Below are positions 61,020-64,000 of a stretch of DNA of 64,000 bases, piece by piece. The stretch is from Kudoa neothunni (taxonomy: Eukaryota; Cnidaria). A program made the translations under genes and the position numbers. Location: positions 4,216,001 through 4,280,000 of the forward strand of contig OZ199840.1 of assembly GCA_964304625.1 (NCBI GenBank), written 5' to 3'. How positions within the stretch are numbered: the first letter of the stretch is position 1; the number at the start of each line of letters is the position of its first letter. The notes under the pieces are model-generated. The model was not told the DNA's origin. It made no database searches and saw only the letters and a list, made by a program, of their open reading frames with translations.

Positions 61020-64000
61020 ACCCGCTTTGATCTTGCTAAGACTATTTGGCCCGCCTAATGCCTGGAAAAAATTTTAGTGATACGATTTTTTGATAATATT
61101 TATTACTAATAGGTTTGAGTATATTTTTTTGTTAAAAAATTAAATTTAATAGCCAAAGGAAACATTGAGAATTTATAACGGTATTTTTATTGGTGATTAA
61201 TCAGTTTATATGGCATTTTAATTTCCGATATAAGCTGGATTAGTTCCCTACTGGAATTTAATGCACTGAATTCGTATAAATTATGACTAATTATTTTATT
61301 TAATAAGAGAATAAATTTTGTATATATAATAATTTAAATATTATTTTTCGATTAATTTAAAAACTAAAAGTTTGAATGGTTGTAGGCATTCCGTCATTAA
61401 CTCTTATACCCCGGGGAACATTATTGGCCCATTAACAAAATTCCAATAATTATCTCCAATTTGTATTATGTGTATTTATGCTATTTTCATTAAATATTTT
61501 CCTGCAATTTCATTGCAACATTTATTCTCTGAATTAAAATTTAATTCTCCTTAAATATTTTTTAAATTATATCATTATTTATCCGTACTTAAAAACAAAA
61601 AAACAGTTACTATTTCGACTAGGTCAGTTTATATTGTAACTTTTATTTAAATAGAGCTTATAGTATTTACTTGATAACCGTTTTACTTTGATAAGAGAGA
61701 ATTCAGTTAGTTAAGATTAGCGTAATCCCGGCTGTCTTCTATAACTTTCATTAGATGTCAAATTCCTTCATTTTCTATTTATTTAATGATCTACACGTTT
61801 TTTCAAGTTATCGATAATTTTTCCTATTTTCCTACTGCGCACGAACCATGCACTCTTATTTTTTCCAACGAAAAATCATTTCTTAATTCTATAATTATAT
61901 TGATGGATATGTTTTTCTCTTATCTCACGATTTATATCTACAGTTAATTCGTATATTTTTCATTTTCGACACTATTTCTAAAAGTGCGCAATAACCAAGC
62001 TACACAAAAACCCTGCGCTAGGCTATTGTATAAGGTTTTATGAATAAATTTATTACAATTTTTTATTTTAATTTATTGGAAAAAATTCTGAGGTCAATTT
62101 CACCCCAATATCTTTGGAGGTAGTTCATTTTTTGATACCTTAGAGCAGGGGTCACCAAAGTTTTGATTTTCATAAGTTTCGAAAACCTATGAGAGAAATT
62201 GAATGAAAATAATACAAATATAAAAAAATAATGAATTTGTATTTAATTGTGAAAAGCGAGATTGATTCCTGTCTCGTAGCAGGATTTAGTATATTTGAGT
62301 TTTGAAGCCCCAACGGGATTACGACACATCCGCTGTCTACTGTATAATTCATAACAATTACAAAATTAACTATATTTATGTTTGCAATTTAGAAAAAACA
62401 CTTTTCTCAAGCATAAAATTCATAGTTTATTCATTTGATCATAATAAAAAGTTGCGTAGATGCTCATACTTATACGGTGTTCATTTGTCGAGTTTTAAAT
62501 TTTTGTATTATTTCTTTATTAACCATCATTTGCAGATAAGTACATAATTTTGTAAAAAACTATATACGATACTAGAAAATACCTAACAAATGGTGATGAT
62601 TGCTCTATTTATCATTTTAAATTTCTAGTATCAAATCAATTAAACTCAACCAGATTAAAACTTTGGGTTAATAAATTTAATTTATAAGTGTAAATAATTA
62701 AGAATTTTAAACTATAAGAAACATTGGAATCATGTAAACCTTGAAATATGTATCATCGATTCCTACGTTTCACATTCAGAGTCTTGGTAAATTAATGTGT
62801 CGACTTTCCTTTTTGTTTCAATTAAGACAAAATAATAACGTTAAATGAATTAAATGAGGATTTCTAATCAACACTCATCTACTAAAATAATCTATTGATA
62901 ACTTTCAAGCAAGTCATCACAACATCGTACACGCGCGCGCAATTGAATATTAGGGTACCCGCGGGCCATATTGAATGTATTGGGATGGCCAGATTTGACT
63001 CGAGGGTTATACTTTGACGACAGTTAACTTTAATAAAATGAAATCACAAACAATTAGATCATTCAAAATTCTCAATTTCAAATGTCGCCATGATTTTCGC
63101 GCAGGCGCTACACATTTTAACAAACGAACCCGCAAACAACTAGAACTAGGTTATTTAAAATTATCAGTATCGTAATAGCGGACGGAGGCATTTTATTCCT
63201 ACAACGATTAGAATAAAAATAAAATTTGAGTGATGAACGATTTCTTTTAATTAACGTAAAAACCCTCTATTAATCAATCATTTAAAACGATTAGATTAAA
63301 CTAGTAATCAAATTCGCGCATCTTATATAATACTTTAACAAATAAACTGCATAATCGAAATAATAACAAGGTAGCTTATACCAGTGACTAAAATCATGAT
63401 AACATGGCGATAAGAGACGAACATTAATTACCAATTTTAGGATTAAGATAATTTATCATACTTTCAGATATTTTAATGTCATCTTAAGCATATAAAACAA
63501 CGATTAATACGTATAAAATTCAATTTCTAAAAATTAAACTAAATCAGATCACACCACTATCACAAATAACACACGAAAAATGCGAGGGTATTAAAAGAAG
63601 ATTAGTCTGTTTGAAATTGTTTAGAGTCAACACACTATTACCATCGAATAAGTGTGGAATAATCAATAATCCGCTTGGGGTAGAATGAGAAGATGTGTGA
63701 CAATGTTAGGTACACAATGAATGTGGTTATATCATCAACAATTTGCCAATGATACAAACGATTAACAATGATGAACTCCAGTTAATGCTCATCAATTAAA
63801 TGACATTACATGAGATTAGATAAGCACAAATGGAAATCCAGTGAAGCAAATTATAATTAATGGGATTTTTTATTGTGATCGATATAGTGATTAATGCGCA
63901 TATAACCAATATAACCTATATAATGAGTTAGGGTGGGTGGTAGAATATGAAATTGATTACTATAACCCCTACCATTTTCCCACACATGGGTGTAAGTACG
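61020..64000. other. Gene-free right flank
   Basis: AT-rich with no recognised gene. A hAT-like terminal word, CAGGGGTCACCAAAGTTTTG, stands at 62147, but no partner end was found before the window edge. A short CG-alternating stretch (ACGCGCGCGC) lies at about 62931-62940. Confidence 0.4.

Overview
The window is animal nuclear DNA: AT-rich and low in gene density, with host genes cut by unusually short GT-AG introns (mostly about 31-60 nt). Recognisable genes are metazoan in character: a heterotrimeric G-protein alpha subunit, a rhodopsin-like receptor, a secreted multi-Kunitz protein, FN3-type membrane proteins, a class II photolyase, DHX37, a FAAH-like amidase and a choline/ethanolamine phosphotransferase. 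The species cannot be named from the sequence. A compact-intron invertebrate, perhaps a spiralian or a parasite, is an inference only. No retroviral or LTR element was recognised.

Layout. 1-4.2 kb is transposon debris: a piggyBac 5' end, a second piggyBac scrap, a whole but dead Tc1/mariner with TIRs and a TA duplication, and decayed piggyBac remains. 6.9-31 kb is the gene-rich part: five-Kunitz secreted protein (-), DHX37 (-), decayed photolyase (-), orphan GPCR (+), aldo-keto reductase (+), a four-exon 115-aa gene of unknown function (+), G alpha (-), and a FAAH-like amidase (-) whose 5' exons lie beyond a 2.2-kb intron. 31.6-37 kb holds a complete 2.5-kb piggyBac and a 1.9-kb hAT element with a piggyBac-like MITE inside it. 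37.3-38.7 kb is the phosphotransferase (-).

41.6-49.6 kb is a train of three piggyBac-family elements abutting at single shared TTAA tetranucleotides. The first carries a nested long-inverted-repeat element. 50.6-61 kb holds two tandem paralogues (-) encoding signal peptide, cysteine-rich ectodomain with FN3-like modules, a transmembrane helix and a basic tail; one uses a 13-nt microexon. The rest appears non-coding.

The genes do not form one pathway. The GPCR and G alpha could act in one signalling route, and the amidase and phosphotransferase both touch membrane-lipid metabolism, but the sequence shows no functional link. Several otherwise convincing host genes contain single-base frame discontinuities, some in homopolymers. 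In each case the choice between assembly error and real decay needs reads or RNA.
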